DNA of 64,000 nt from a virus. Shown here one piece after another: positions 16,466 through 25,923 of the stretch. The stretch covers positions 62,001-126,000 of IMG/VR virus record IMGVR_UViG_3300020472_001862, one strand, 5' to 3'. The first letter of the stretch is position 1. Each line of letters opens with the position of its first letter. The notes beneath the pieces are model-generated. The model saw only the letters and a program-made list of their open reading frames with translations, ran no database searches and was not told where the DNA came from. Position numbers and translations under genes: made by a program.

Positions 16466-16952
16466 CGGTTTTGAAGAATTAGATAAAAGTTTTAATACAA
16501 AAGAAATTACAAAAGCTTTAGAAACTAATTTAAGAAAAACTGAAGAAGAGAGACAACTCCCAGCAGTAGACATGTCAGAAGAAGAAAAAGATGCTCTACA
16601 TGCCAAACAACAAGAAGAAGACTTACAATACGCTAGAATGATGCTAAAACAAGCAGAGGCATTTAATGCTGAGGCAATAGAAGGCATATTACATATAGCA
16701 AGAAACTCAGACCAGCCTAGAGCATACGAAGTAGCAGGTGGATTAATTAAAAATCTACAGGATAATGCTAAAGACATGTTAGATGTACATGAAAAACAGA
16801 AAAGAATAACAGCAGATGACTCTAAAGGCAAACAAATTAAAACACAAAACAATATGTTCGTAGGTAGCACAAAAGATTTACTACAAGCATTAAAAGGCGA
16901 ACAAGCTAAAACAATAGAAGGCGAAATAGCAGAAGACGATGGCACGACCTGA
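16446..16952 (+). CDS. 16: Small terminase subunit gp16
   Basis: A 168-residue T4 gp16-like small terminase, which forms an oligomeric ring that recognises the packaging substrate and stimulates gp17. The start is ATG 16446, six bases after GGAGGA (16435-16440); an in-frame ATG at 16392 would extend it further into gp15. The protein is helical and charged with a central coiled coil (HAKQQEEDLQYARMMLKQAE) and NMFVGSTKDLLQAL near the end, a conserved gp16 C-terminal signature. It overlaps gp17 by 14 bases. Confidence 0.88.
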   Translation: MKRSKHSGFEELDKSFNTKEITKALETNLRKTEEERQLPAVDMSEEEKDALHAKQQEEDLQYARMMLKQAEAFNAEAIEGILHIARNSDQPRAYEVAGGLIKNLQDNAKDMLDVHEKQKRITADDSKGKQIKTQNNMFVGSTKDLLQALKGEQAKTIEGEIAEDDGTT

Positions 16953-18600
16953 AGAAGTCTCATATCACGGTAATCCTAATCTTAAACCATTAGCATATCA
17001 GCACGATTTTACTAAAGAAGAAATTGCAGAGTATGTTAAATGTCAAAAAGATCCTAAGTATTTTATAGAAAACTATGTAAAGATTGTTACACTAGACAGA
17101 GGATTACAACCTTTTAAATTATTTGATTGTCAGAAAGGCAAAGTAGATCTCATAATGAATGAGAGAAAAGTAATTTTAATGGAAGGTAGACAGCAAGGTA
17201 AAACAGTAACAGCAGCTGCGTGTATATTACATTATACAATATTCCAAGAAGATAAGACAGTAGCTATAATGGCTAACAAAGCCTCAGCAGCGAGGGAAGT
17301 ATTAAACAGATACCAGATAATGTATGAGAATTTACCTTTGTGGATGCAACAAGGTGTTAGAGTATGGAATAAGGGTGATGTAGAATTAGAAAACAATAGT
17401 AAAGTACTCTCAGCAGCTACAACAGCATCCGCCATTCGAGGTAAATCAGTTAACTGGTTGTACATTGATGAGGCAGCAATCATACCTAACAACATAGCAG
17501 ACGAGTTCTTTACATCTGTTTATCCTACTATCTCAGCTGGTGAGACAACAAAGATTCTACTTACATCTACACCATTAGGCTACAATCACTTCTGGAAATT
17601 CTGGAATGAGGCAGAGAAAAAAGAAAACGGTTTTGAACACATGTTTATACCTTACTATGAGATACCAGGAAGAGATGAGAAGTGGTTAGAAGAACAAAAA
17701 GGACTCTTAGGTGAGGTAAAATTCAACCAAGAGGTAATGTGCGAGTTTCTAGGTTCAACAAATACTTTAATAAATGCTACAACAATTGGTAGATTAAGTA
17801 GTAAACCAGTAGAGTTTACAAATAATGGACTAGATATATATGAGAATCCTAAAGAAGGACATTACTACGCAATGGCATGTGATACTGCCAGAGGTATTGG
17901 TGGAGATTATTCTGCTTTTGTAGTCGTAGATATAACACAAATGCCTTATAAGGTTGTGGCAAAGTATAGAGACAACTCAATAGCCCCTATGTTATTTCCA
18001 GATGTAATTGGAAAGGTTGGTAGGGACTATAATAATGCTTTTATATTAGTAGAAGTAAACGATATAGGACAACAGGTAGTAGAAATACTACATCAAGAAG
18101 TAGAATATGAGAACATATTAAGCACAGTACAAGAACAAAACAGACAATATGTAAGTCCTGGCTTTGGTAAAGCAACAAAGTTAGGTGTAACTACTTCTAA
18201 ACAAGTTAAAAGACAAGGGTGTTTTACATTTAAGTCTTTACTAGAAGAACAAAAATTATTGATATTTGATGAACATATAATACATGAGATATCAACTTTT
18301 ATTGAGAAAGGCAATACATATCAAGCAGACGAAGGTTATCATGATGACTTAGTCATGTGTATGGTATTGTTTGGGTGGCTTACAAGTCAAAACTTCTTTA
18401 AGGATATGACAGATGTCAATGTTAGAGAAGGATTATATGGACAACAGATGGGAGAGATTGAAACTAATCTTACTCCATTTATTAAAATAGATGGCTCAGA
18501 GCCCGAAGTAGAAGTTATAGGAGATGATGTCTGGTTATTAGAAGATGAGTATAATCCAGGCAACTTGCAGAAGAAATTAAGAGATTTAATAAATAGATAA
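16939..18600 (+). CDS. 17: Large terminase gp17 (packaging ATPase and nuclease)
   Basis: A 553-residue DNA packaging motor. The N-terminal ATPase has Walker A EGRQQGKT at residues 82-89, Walker B WLYIDEAA near 170, and the coupling LLTSTPLG. The C-terminal RNase H-fold nuclease has MACDTARGIGGDYSAFVVVD with a catalytic Asp, VEVNDIGQQV, and HDDLVM for the third acidic residue. T4 gp17 is 610 residues, so this is compact but complete. It is the last gene before a 123-base gap holding the sheath late promoter. Confidence 0.97.
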   Translation: MARPEEVSYHGNPNLKPLAYQHDFTKEEIAEYVKCQKDPKYFIENYVKIVTLDRGLQPFKLFDCQKGKVDLIMNERKVILMEGRQQGKTVTAAACILHYTIFQEDKTVAIMANKASAAREVLNRYQIMYENLPLWMQQGVRVWNKGDVELENNSKVLSAATTASAIRGKSVNWLYIDEAAIIPNNIADEFFTSVYPTISAGETTKILLTSTPLGYNHFWKFWNEAEKKENGFEHMFIPYYEIPGRDEKWLEEQKGLLGEVKFNQEVMCEFLGSTNTLINATTIGRLSSKPVEFTNNGLDIYENPKEGHYYAMACDTARGIGGDYSAFVVVDITQMPYKVVAKYRDNSIAPMLFPDVIGKVGRDYNNAFILVEVNDIGQQVVEILHQEVEYENILSTVQEQNRQYVSPGFGKATKLGVTTSKQVKRQGCFTFKSLLEEQKLLIFDEHIIHEISTFIEKGNTYQADEGYHDDLVMCMVLFGWLTSQNFFKDMTDVNVREGLYGQQMGEIETNLTPFIKIDGSEPEVEVIGDDVWLLEDEYNPGNLQKKLRDLINR

Positions 18601-18656
18601 TGTATTTACAATAAGAATGTCGTATTTACAAAATTGTAAGTCTAACTTTTGTCATG

Positions 18657-18664
18657 TATAAATA
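18657..18664 (+). promoter_or_regulatory. Late promoter for tail sheath
   Basis: TATAAATA in the gap between gp17 and gp18, 59 bases before the gp18 ATG. The leader contains GAGGAG (about 18712) as Shine-Dalgarno. Matches the gp55-type late promoter seen before other structural genes in the window. Upstream lie two copies of GTATTTACA (18602 and 18622) of unknown significance. Confidence 0.75.
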
Positions 18665-18723
18665 GTAGGATGATAATAAAAACTTGTGTCATTCATAAGA
18701 TAATATAAACCGAGGAGAAAAAC

Positions 18724-20637
18724 ATGGCATTTCAGCTATCACCAGGTGTTCTTGTTAAGGAAACAGATCTTACTTCTGTTATTCCAGCAGTAGCTACTTC
18801 TATAGGAGCTTTTGTTGGTAATTTCAGATGGGGACCTGCCGGCGAGATCACAACAATTAGTACAGAAAACGAACTTGCAGCCAAGTTCGGACAGCCAGAT
18901 GACGCTACAGCAGTTGACTTTTTAACAGCAGCTTCATTCTTGGCCTATGGTAATAACCTTCAATTAGTTAGAGCTATTGACGATACAACAGCAGTTAATG
19001 CTGTAGCATCTGGCTCAGCGACACTAATTAAAAATGCAGAAGATTACGCATTAAACCATTCAACCGGTTCCGGTTCAAATGGTATGTGGGCAGCTAAATA
19101 TCCTGGCGTCTTAGGTAACTCACTTAAGGTTGCATTCGCAGATTCTAGTAATTTCGACACTAATTCAGTGGCGTCTACTACTATAACAGCAGGCGGAACA
19201 GGTTATACAAGCGCACCTACAGTTGCATTTACTGCACCTGGTTCAGGTGTTACTGCTACAGGTACTGCTACAATAAGTGGCGGAGCTGTTACAGCAATCA
19301 CTATTACAAACCCAGGTAATGGTTACACCAGCGCACCAACAATTTCATTCAGTGGCGGTGGAGGTTCTGGAGCAACAGCTACAGCAACACTAGCAACTGA
19401 TTGGGCATATAAAAATGAATTTGATAGAGCACCACTTACTTCTACAAAGGTAGCAATACAAGGCGGTTCAAACGACGAACTTCACATTGTTGTTATTGAC
19501 GAAGATGGAGCAATTTCAGGCGTAGTTAATACAGTCCTAGAAAGATTCTCTCATGTGTCTAAAGCATCAGATGCTAGAGGACTAGAAGGTGGTTCAATAT
19601 TCTACAAAGATGTAATTAACAATCAGTCACAGTATGTTTACTGGACAGATCATCCAGCAGGAGACGCTACTTGGGGAACAGCAGGTAACGCAACAGCATT
19701 TACATCAGGATTCACAACAGCAGAAGCAACAATTAGCCTTTCAGGTGGTGTTGATGACGCACCTGACTCAGGTGACTTACAAACAGCTTGGAGCTTGTTT
19801 GCAGATGCAGAACAAACAGACGTAAACCTTCTTATAACTGGAGCATTGAATACTACAGACCAAAAGTATGTACAAGATAACATTGCTAAAGTAAGAAAAG
19901 ATTGTGTTTCATTCCATTCACCAGTACTAGCCTCCGTTGTTAACAACTCAGGCTCAGAAGTATCATCCATTACTACAGATAAAGGGCAGTTAGCTGCTAC
20001 TTCATATAGTTTCATGGACGGCAACTGGAAATACATGTATGATCGTTATAACGATGTATACAGATGGGTTCCATTAAATGGAGACACAGCAGGTTTATGT
20101 GCAAGCACTGACGCAGAAGCAGATCCGTGGTTCTCACCAGCAGGATTTAACAGAGGACAGATTAGAAATGCTGTTAAACTAGCATGGAGTCCTACTAAAA
20201 CAAACAGAGACGAACTTTACAAAATTGGCGTAAACCCAATTATCAATAGCCCAGGAAATGGCATTGTATTGTTTGGAGACAAAACTCTATTAGCAGCACC
20301 TAGTGCGTTTGATAGAATTAATGTTCGTAGACTGTTCATTGTATTAGAGAAGGCAATTTCTACTTCAGCTAAATTCCAATTGTTTGAATTTAACGATGCT
20401 TTTACTAGGAATCAATTCACATCACTTGTTACACCTTTCTTAAGGAATGTACAAGGTAGACGTGGTATATTTGATTTTAAAGTAATATGTAACGAAAGTA
20501 ATAACACAGGACAAGTTATCGATAGCAACCAATTTGTTGCAGATATCTTCATTAAGCCTGCTCGTTCTATTAACTTTATTACATTAAACTTTATAGCTAC
20601 TAGAACAGACGTTAGTTTCGAAGAGATTGGCGGATAA
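18724..20637 (+). CDS. 18: Contractile tail sheath protein gp18
   Basis: A 637-residue T4 gp18 homologue; six-fold rings contract to drive the tube through the envelope. Diagnostic segments: [32 protein letters not shown], the late [13 protein letters not shown] and [22 protein letters not shown], and the C-terminal arm [24 protein letters not shown] in blocks. Residues about 152-222 hold two glycine-rich GxGYTSAPTxxF repeats inserted in the outer domain, not present in T4. Full length relative to T4 (659). Confidence 0.97.
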   Translation: MAFQLSPGVLVKETDLTSVIPAVATSIGAFVGNFRWGPAGEITTISTENELAAKFGQPDDATAVDFLTAASFLAYGNNLQLVRAIDDTTAVNAVASGSATLIKNAEDYALNHSTGSGSNGMWAAKYPGVLGNSLKVAFADSSNFDTNSVASTTITAGGTGYTSAPTVAFTAPGSGVTATGTATISGGAVTAITITNPGNGYTSAPTISFSGGGGSGATATATLATDWAYKNEFDRAPLTSTKVAIQGGSNDELHIVVIDEDGAISGVVNTVLERFSHVSKASDARGLEGGSIFYKDVINNQSQYVYWTDHPAGDATWGTAGNATAFTSGFTTAEATISLSGGVDDAPDSGDLQTAWSLFADAEQTDVNLLITGALNTTDQKYVQDNIAKVRKDCVSFHSPVLASVVNNSGSEVSSITTDKGQLAATSYSFMDGNWKYMYDRYNDVYRWVPLNGDTAGLCASTDAEADPWFSPAGFNRGQIRNAVKLAWSPTKTNRDELYKIGVNPIINSPGNGIVLFGDKTLLAAPSAFDRINVRRLFIVLEKAISTSAKFQLFEFNDAFTRNQFTSLVTPFLRNVQGRRGIFDFKVICNESNNTGQVIDSNQFVADIFIKPARSINFITLNFIATRTDVSFEEIGG

Positions 20638-20639
20638 CT

Positions 20640-20647
20640 TATAAATA
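20640..20647 (+). promoter_or_regulatory. Late promoter for tail tube
   Basis: TATAAATA begins 3 bases after the sheath stop codon and 32 bases before the tube ATG. AAGGAG follows at about 20654. It gives gp19 its own late start in addition to readthrough from gp18, as in T4. Confidence 0.75.
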
Positions 20648-20671
20648 ACTATTAAGGAGTAGGAGAACAAC

Positions 20672-21184
20672 ATGCCTAATATAACAAATTTTAAAACAGC
20701 GTTAGCAAACGGCGGAGCTCGTCCTAACCAGTTTAAAGTTTTTATTCCATTTCCAACTGGAGAAGCGAATGAGAACGAACAACTGTTAGTTAGTGGAGCA
20801 GCTTTACCGGCTTCAACTGTTAATCCAGTGATTACACAGTATAGAGGTAGGGAAGTTAAGTTTGCAGGTGAAAGAATATTTGATCCGTGGACAATTACAA
20901 TTATTAATAACGAAAACCAAACTCTCAGAAGGTTATTTGAGGATTGGATGGAGTTAATTAATAATAAAGAGGATAACAGCGGCGAAACCGAATGGCTTCG
21001 TTACCAGCAGGATGTTATTGTTGAACATTTGGACAGGAACGATAAACCTTTAACCGGTGGTAAGTACAAATTGAAAGAGGCCTTCCCAATAAACATGTCA
21101 GAAATTGCATTACAGTATGCACAGAACGACATTATTGAAGAATTTACGGTTACATTTCAATATCAAACATACGAAGTCAGCTAG
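20672..21184 (+). CDS. 19: Tail tube protein gp19
   Basis: A 170-residue T4 gp19 homologue forming the inner tube of the tail. Typical: RPNQFKVFIPFP, SGAALPASTVNPV, YRGREVKFAGERIFDPWTI and the closing FTVTFQYQTYEVS. T4 gp19 is 163 residues. A distant paralogue with the same layout is encoded at 28783. Confidence 0.95.
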   Translation: MPNITNFKTALANGGARPNQFKVFIPFPTGEANENEQLLVSGAALPASTVNPVITQYRGREVKFAGERIFDPWTITIINNENQTLRRLFEDWMELINNKEDNSGETEWLRYQQDVIVEHLDRNDKPLTGGKYKLKEAFPINMSEIALQYAQNDIIEEFTVTFQYQTYEVS

Positions 21185-21215
21185 TTTTAGACTAGTGTAC
21201 AAGGATATATAAATT

Positions 21216-22811
21216 ATGGATTTATTTGGATTTGAGATCAAGCGGAAAGAGCAACCGAAGGGTGAAAAGTCCTTCGTTGCTCCATCCCAAGATGATGCTA
21301 TTGAAAGCATACGAGCTGGTGGGTATTATGGCACCTACATGGATTTGGAAGGTGTCGCTCACACAGAGTCGGAACTTATTAAAAGGTATCGAGACATTGC
21401 CGGAATGGCAGATGTTGATACAGCAGTAGAAGATATTATTAATGAATCAATAGCACAACTTGAGAATGAATCTCCCGTTGAACTCAACCTAGATGATGTA
21501 GATTTATCATCTGCAGTTAGGAAATCAATCCAAAAAGAATTTGAAGAGATTAAAAATCTCATGGACTTTAAAAATAGAGCCCAAGATTATTATAGACGAT
21601 GGTATATTGATGGCAAAATATTTTTTCACAAAGTCATCGATATGGAAAATCCTAAAGACGGGATCAAGGATATTAGATATATTGATCCAAGAAAAATTAG
21701 GAAAGTGCGTGAAGTTAAGAAGGAAAAGAATCCTTCTGGCGTAATGTTTGTTAAAGATGTAGAAGAGTTTTTTATCTATAATGATAAAGGAGTTACATCT
21801 AAACCAGGAGCTTATGTAGCACCTGAAAATCAGCAAGGGCTGAAGATAACAAAAGACGCCATAGCATACGCACCAAGTGGTTTGGTAGATCACGATAAGA
21901 ACATAGCACTATCGTATCTACATAAGGCTATTAGGCCTGCAAACCAACTAAGAATGATGGAGAATGCTGTTGTTATATATAGAATAACAAGAGCACCTGA
22001 AAGAAGGATATTTTATGTAGATGTTGGTAACTTGCCGAAGATGAAGGCAGAACAATATCTAAAAGACATCATGGATAGATATCGTAATAAATTAGTTTAC
22101 GATGCTAACACAGGTGAAATTAGAGATGATAAGAAGTTCATGTCTATGTTGGAAGACTTTTGGTTACCCAGAAGGGAAGGCGGAACAGGAACAAGTATTG
22201 ATACATTGCCAGCAGGTCAAAACCTAGGGCAGATAGAAGATGTAGAATACTTTCAAAGGAAATTATATCAGTCCTTGAATATTCCTGTATCGAGATTAGA
22301 ACAACAGGCTGGACTAAACTTTGGTAGAGCAGCTGAGATAAACCGAGACGAGATGAAGTTTACAAAATTCATCATCAAGTTAAGAAGGAAGTTCTCAGTT
22401 ATGTTAAGCGATCTTTTGAAGACGCAGCTCTTACTAAAAGGTGTTTTAACAGAAGACGATTGGCATGGAATCAAAGACGATATAGAATTTGAGTTTGCCA
22501 CAGATGCTTATTACACAGAGTCTAAGGAACAAGAAATTCTTAGAAGTAGAGTAGAAGTATTAAACGGTCTAGCAGCATATATAGGAACATTTTTTAGTAA
22601 GCGTTACATACAAAAGAATGTATTAATGTTAACGGACGAGGAAATAGATACAATCGAAACAGAAATTATGGCAGAGCCACAATATAGTAGACAGTATCAA
22701 TGGAGTCCATTACAAGCAAGTGATCCGGCACAACCGGCACCTGAAGGTAATATAAGTAATGATGTACCAGGAGAGGGTAACCCTGTACCTGGACCTGATA
22801 ATGGAGCATAA
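21216..22811 (+). CDS. 20: Portal protein gp20
   Basis: A 531-residue portal (T4 524), forming the dodecameric ring at the DNA entry vertex that nucleates head assembly and binds terminase. Recognised by IRYIDPRKIRKVRE, VYRITRAPERRIFYVDVGNLPK in blocks, DFWLPRREGGTGTSIDTLP, and LNFGRAAEINRDEMKF. The C-terminus is Pro/Gly/Asn-rich and likely disordered. A TATAAATT immediately before the ATG is too close to serve as its promoter. Confidence 0.96.
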   Translation: MDLFGFEIKRKEQPKGEKSFVAPSQDDAIESIRAGGYYGTYMDLEGVAHTESELIKRYRDIAGMADVDTAVEDIINESIAQLENESPVELNLDDVDLSSAVRKSIQKEFEEIKNLMDFKNRAQDYYRRWYIDGKIFFHKVIDMENPKDGIKDIRYIDPRKIRKVREVKKEKNPSGVMFVKDVEEFFIYNDKGVTSKPGAYVAPENQQGLKITKDAIAYAPSGLVDHDKNIALSYLHKAIRPANQLRMMENAVVIYRITRAPERRIFYVDVGNLPKMKAEQYLKDIMDRYRNKLVYDANTGEIRDDKKFMSMLEDFWLPRREGGTGTSIDTLPAGQNLGQIEDVEYFQRKLYQSLNIPVSRLEQQAGLNFGRAAEINRDEMKFTKFIIKLRRKFSVMLSDLLKTQLLLKGVLTEDDWHGIKDDIEFEFATDAYYTESKEQEILRSRVEVLNGLAAYIGTFFSKRYIQKNVLMLTDEEIDTIETEIMAEPQYSRQYQWSPLQASDPAQPAPEGNISNDVPGEGNPVPGPDNGA

Positions 22812-22812
22812 T

Positions 22813-23094
22813 ATGGCAGAAACAGACAGAACACAAGAAGTTAATGATTTGGTGAATGACATCGTAGCAGGTAATACTGCAGATGCGCAACAAAAATTTA
22901 ACGATCAGATGACAGCCCGAGCACAAGAGGCGTTAGACGATCAAAAGGCAGGAGTAGCAGCAGACATATATAATAAACATGTTGTAGATCCTGACATGGA
23001 ACCACAAGGTGTAGCATTAGATGATGCACTTGTGGATATAGATCAAACAACAGGCATGCCTGTAGAAGGAGAAACAAATGGCGAAGACATTTAA
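22813..23094 (+). CDS. 67: Prohead core protein, gp67-like
   Basis: A 93-residue acidic helical protein between portal and protease, the position of T4 genes 67 and 68. The pattern (LVNDIVAGNTADAQQKFND, then EALDDQKAGVAADIY) is that of prohead core proteins in marine T4-like phages: a short helix, DAxxxFNxxM, then ALDxxKxxxAxxxY. ATG 22813 follows the portal stop by one base. It overlaps the next gene by 17 bases. Confidence 0.72.
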   Translation: MAETDRTQEVNDLVNDIVAGNTADAQQKFNDQMTARAQEALDDQKAGVAADIYNKHVVDPDMEPQGVALDDALVDIDQTTGMPVEGETNGEDI

Positions 23095-23371
23095 AAATTT
23101 TAGAGCAGGAATTATTACCGAAAGTCCTGTTGACGGTGTAGCTAAAGGCTCACTGGATGGTGATAAGCACATGTGCGCTAGTAAAATAATGCACAAGGAA
23201 TGGAAAGAGGGTACACCTATTATTGGTGAACACGCAGAGCCAGTAGATGGTGAAGTATCCTGGTATAAAGTAATGTTTGAACACGGTATAGAAACAGTTG
23301 AAGTGAATGATCCTAATGTAGAAGTTATAGAAGAAGCTTCTCACATGAACCATAAGAAAAAATCATATTAA
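23078..23371 (+). CDS. Conserved hypothetical in the prohead cluster
   Basis: A 97-residue protein with no recognised domain: basic start MAKTFKNFRAG, GSLDGDKHMCASKIMHKEW in the middle, an acidic strand-rich segment and a His/Lys-rich end (SHMNHKKKSY). GAAGGAG lies 7 bases before the ATG. Its place between core protein and protease suggests a head assembly role, possibly equivalent to T4 gp68 by position only. Confidence 0.65.
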   Translation: MAKTFKNFRAGIITESPVDGVAKGSLDGDKHMCASKIMHKEWKEGTPIIGEHAEPVDGEVSWYKVMFEHGIETVEVNDPNVEVIEEASHMNHKKKSY

Positions 23372-23391
23372 TTTAATTAAAAGGAAATCAC

Positions 23392-23817
23392 ATGGCAGTC
23401 ACAGTAAATAACTTAAAACTAACCCAAGTCCAGGGTGTAGTATCTGTTAGGGGGACTGCTGCTACCGGAACAATTGCTTTAGCAACAACACTAAAGAAAT
23501 CAACTGAGACGCAAAGCTCCCCAGCAGTCAATATAAAAGGACTACATTGGACCTTGTCTAGCGGTGCTAGCGCCAAGGTTCAAAGAAACTCCGTCGTATT
23601 ATTTGAACTACACGAAAGTGGTTCATTAGATATGTACGGATATGCAGAGAACTCAGAAAACACATCAGATATAGAAGTAGTTATAGCCGGCGGAGCTGGT
23701 GGAACTGTTATAGTTGATTGTGCTAAAGTTTCTGGTTACGGTTCACAACAACATCAAGATGCACCACTAGACACTAACGACGCAGGTAATGTCTATGACG
23801 GTGGTTCATTAGGTTAA
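23392..23817 (+). CDS. Hypothetical virion protein, beta-rich
   Basis: A 141-residue Thr/Val/Ser-rich protein with regular strands and a C-terminus YDGGSLG, similar in style to the appendage proteins at 9975-12630. It sits between prohead core and protease genes, an unusual site for an appendage. A decoration protein exposed on the head is one possibility. AAGGAAATC precedes the ATG. Confidence 0.6.
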   Translation: MAVTVNNLKLTQVQGVVSVRGTAATGTIALATTLKKSTETQSSPAVNIKGLHWTLSSGASAKVQRNSVVLFELHESGSLDMYGYAENSENTSDIEVVIAGGAGGTVIVDCAKVSGYGSQQHQDAPLDTNDAGNVYDGGSLG

Positions 23818-23828
23818 CGGAGAAATAA

Positions 23829-24488
23829 ATGAGACTTATTAAAGAATTTAACGAAAGTATTAACTATCTCACAGAAGATAGTAAAGATCCTAAGAAGCCT
23901 AATGTATTCATAGAAGGTGTATTCTTACAATCAGATTTAAAGAACAAAAACGGTCGTGTATATCCTAAAGAGATTATGCAACGAGAAGTTAACAGATATG
24001 TTAACGAATCTGTCAACACTAAAAGAGCTTACGGAGAGCTAGGACACCCAGAAGGCCCTACTGTAAACTTAGACAGAGTATCTCACATGATAGTCTCACT
24101 AAAGGAAGACGGCAGCAATTGGATTGGTAAAGCCAAAATTATGGATACACCAATGGGTAAAATTGTAAAAGAACTTATTAGCGAAGGCGCTCAACTTGGA
24201 GTAAGCTCCAGAGGATTGGGCTCTTTAAAAGAGAGGAATGGCATTAATGAAGTACAAGATGACTTTATGCTTGCCACAGCGGCAGATATTGTTGCAGATC
24301 CTAGCGCTCCAGACGCTTTTGTATCCGGTATAATGGAAGGAAGGGAATGGGTTTTTGTTAATGGTAAATGGACAGAACAAGACATAGAAGAGAGCCAAGC
24401 GATAATTAATCAAGCTTCACAGAGAGATCTAGAAGAAGCTAAATTCGCTGTTTTTAGCAATTTTCTTGATAAACTGTCTAAAATATAA
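23829..24488 (+). CDS. 21: Prohead core protease gp21
   Basis: A 219-residue T4 gp21-type serine protease that matures the prohead by cutting scaffold and capsid proteins. The candidate catalytic His is H73 in YGELGHPEGP and the Ser lies in QLGVSSRGLGS (S126/S127), matching the family. FIEGVFLQSDLKNKNGRVYP is the conserved N-terminal block. T4 gp21 is 212 residues. Confidence 0.95.
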   Translation: MRLIKEFNESINYLTEDSKDPKKPNVFIEGVFLQSDLKNKNGRVYPKEIMQREVNRYVNESVNTKRAYGELGHPEGPTVNLDRVSHMIVSLKEDGSNWIGKAKIMDTPMGKIVKELISEGAQLGVSSRGLGSLKERNGINEVQDDFMLATAADIVADPSAPDAFVSGIMEGREWVFVNGKWTEQDIEESQAIINQASQRDLEEAKFAVFSNFLDKLSKI

Positions 24489-24498
24489 TAGAAATCTG

Positions 24499-24512
24499 TA
24501 TAAATATAAATA
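24499..24512 (+). promoter_or_regulatory. Overlapping tandem late promoters for scaffold gene
   Basis: TATAAATATAAATA contains two TATAAATA elements offset by 6 bases (24499-24506 and 24505-24512), 48-61 bases upstream of gp22. Either could be used by gp55-RNA polymerase, giving two start sites 6 bases apart. Confidence 0.7.
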
Positions 24513-24559
24513 GTTTATTAGATTATATTAAAATTAAATAATCCTAAGAGGAGAGTAAC

Positions 24560-25864
24560 ATGGGAGTAGAATCCAAAATCAGAGAACTTCTAGAAGGTAA
24601 GTTGCAAGACGACGCCGTAGAAGTACTTGACGAACTAGCGGCACATCGTCCGTTAGATAAGTCAAGCAATGGAGATGCTAAACCACCCCTACAAGGTAAC
24701 TCTAATCCAAACCCAGAACAGCAAGACCTTAGCGGTTCAAGCAACCCTGAAGGCGGATTAACAAGCCCGGTAGGAAAGGAAGCGTCAGCTAAGGCTGGTA
24801 GTGCCCCTAGACCTTCTAACTCAGGTGCTGGTAAAGCACCAAACTATAACGACGGAGAGGCAACTCAAAGCGTTGTAGCACAATCTAGCTCTAAAGGTAA
24901 TGTACATCAAGAAGAAGTCGAAGAGACTGAAGACGAAGTACTAGAAGAAACACCTGAAGTAGCAGAAGATGAAGTAGTATCCGAAGAAGAGGAAGCTACT
25001 GAAGAGATTGTTGCAGAAGAGGAAGAAGTCGAAGGCGAAGAAGTTGAATATGTTGAAGAAGGCGAAGAAGAACTTACAGAATCTGACGAAGAGGAAGTAG
25101 AAGCATCTGAAGACGAGTCAACAGAGGAAACTTTATTCGAAGAGGACATTGCTAACTTGTTCGCAGACGAGGAGCATCTTTCCGAAGAATTTAAAACACA
25201 AGCCGCTTCACTTTTTGAAGCATCGGTTGTGGCCAGAGTCAATCAACAAATGGAGTCCATTGAGGATGAGCTTGTTGAGGAAGCCAATAAAGCTTTTGAT
25301 GAGGCAAAAGAGAAGCTCGTAGAAAATGTAGACAAATACCTCAGTTATGTAACTGAGCAATGGCTCAAAGAAAACGAGTTAGCTGTTGAGAACGGCTTAC
25401 GCAACGAAATTACTGAATCATTCCTTAACGGCATGAAAGAAGTATTCAAAGAACATTATATTGATGTTCCTGAAGAAAAATTCGATGTGTTGGCAGAACA
25501 ACAGTCTGAAATTGATGAGTTAAAATCTAAGTTAAACGAAGAGATTAACAAGTCAGTTGCAATCAGCGAAGACAGAGAACAACTACAAAAGGAAAAAGTT
25601 TTCCGTTCCGTGGTTGACGATCTAGCTGAAACTGAAGTGGAGAAATTCGCAGGTTTAGTCGAAGGAATTAGTTTCGACGACGAAGACAAGTATATTTCAA
25701 AACTAAATGTTATCAAGGAAAATTATTTTCCTAAAGCGAAAGCTGATGATAGTGATAAGCTAGAAGATAGCGTTGATCAGGGAACTTTAACAGACAACAC
25801 CGTGATGAGTAGATATGTACAAGGTATCTCTCAAGCAGCGAAGTTTGATAAGGTTAAAAATTAA
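24560..25864 (+). CDS. 22: Prohead scaffold (core) protein gp22
   Basis: A 434-residue assembly scaffold. The N-terminal 100 residues are Pro/Ser/Gly-rich, the next 100 extremely acidic (long Glu/Asp runs), and the C-terminal half is coiled coil ending in the gp22 signature MSRYVQGISQAAKF. T4 gp22 is 269 residues; the extra length is the acidic region. Followed by its own spacer and the capsid gene, as in T4. Confidence 0.9.
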   Translation: MGVESKIRELLEGKLQDDAVEVLDELAAHRPLDKSSNGDAKPPLQGNSNPNPEQQDLSGSSNPEGGLTSPVGKEASAKAGSAPRPSNSGAGKAPNYNDGEATQSVVAQSSSKGNVHQEEVEETEDEVLEETPEVAEDEVVSEEEEATEEIVAEEEEVEGEEVEYVEEGEEELTESDEEEVEASEDESTEETLFEEDIANLFADEEHLSEEFKTQAASLFEASVVARVNQQMESIEDELVEEANKAFDEAKEKLVENVDKYLSYVTEQWLKENELAVENGLRNEITESFLNGMKEVFKEHYIDVPEEKFDVLAEQQSEIDELKSKLNEEINKSVAISEDREQLQKEKVFRSVVDDLAETEVEKFAGLVEGISFDDEDKYISKLNVIKENYFPKAKADDSDKLEDSVDQGTLTDNTVMSRYVQGISQAAKFDKVKN

Positions 25865-25870
25865 CATTTT

Positions 25871-25878
25871 TATAAATA
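25871..25878 (+). promoter_or_regulatory. Late promoter for major capsid protein
   Basis: TATAAATA 46 bases before the gp23 ATG. The leader holds a small inverted repeat GTTAT-AGAA-ATAAC (25884-25897) and AAGGAG Shine-Dalgarno. Strongest expected late transcript of the window. Confidence 0.78.
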
Positions 25879-25923
25879 ATTAGGTTATAGAAATAACAAA
25901 CAAAGTAAAACAAGGAGAAACTG

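Noticed and set aside
21208-21215. TATAAATT as a late promoter for the portal gene
   Set aside because: It ends at the base before the ATG, so transcription would begin inside the gene; the last base also departs from TATAAATA.
24907-25242. Ser-rich minus-strand open frame opposite gp22
   Set aside because: Poly-Ser comes from the antisense of the Glu/Asp-rich scaffold region; no start signals.
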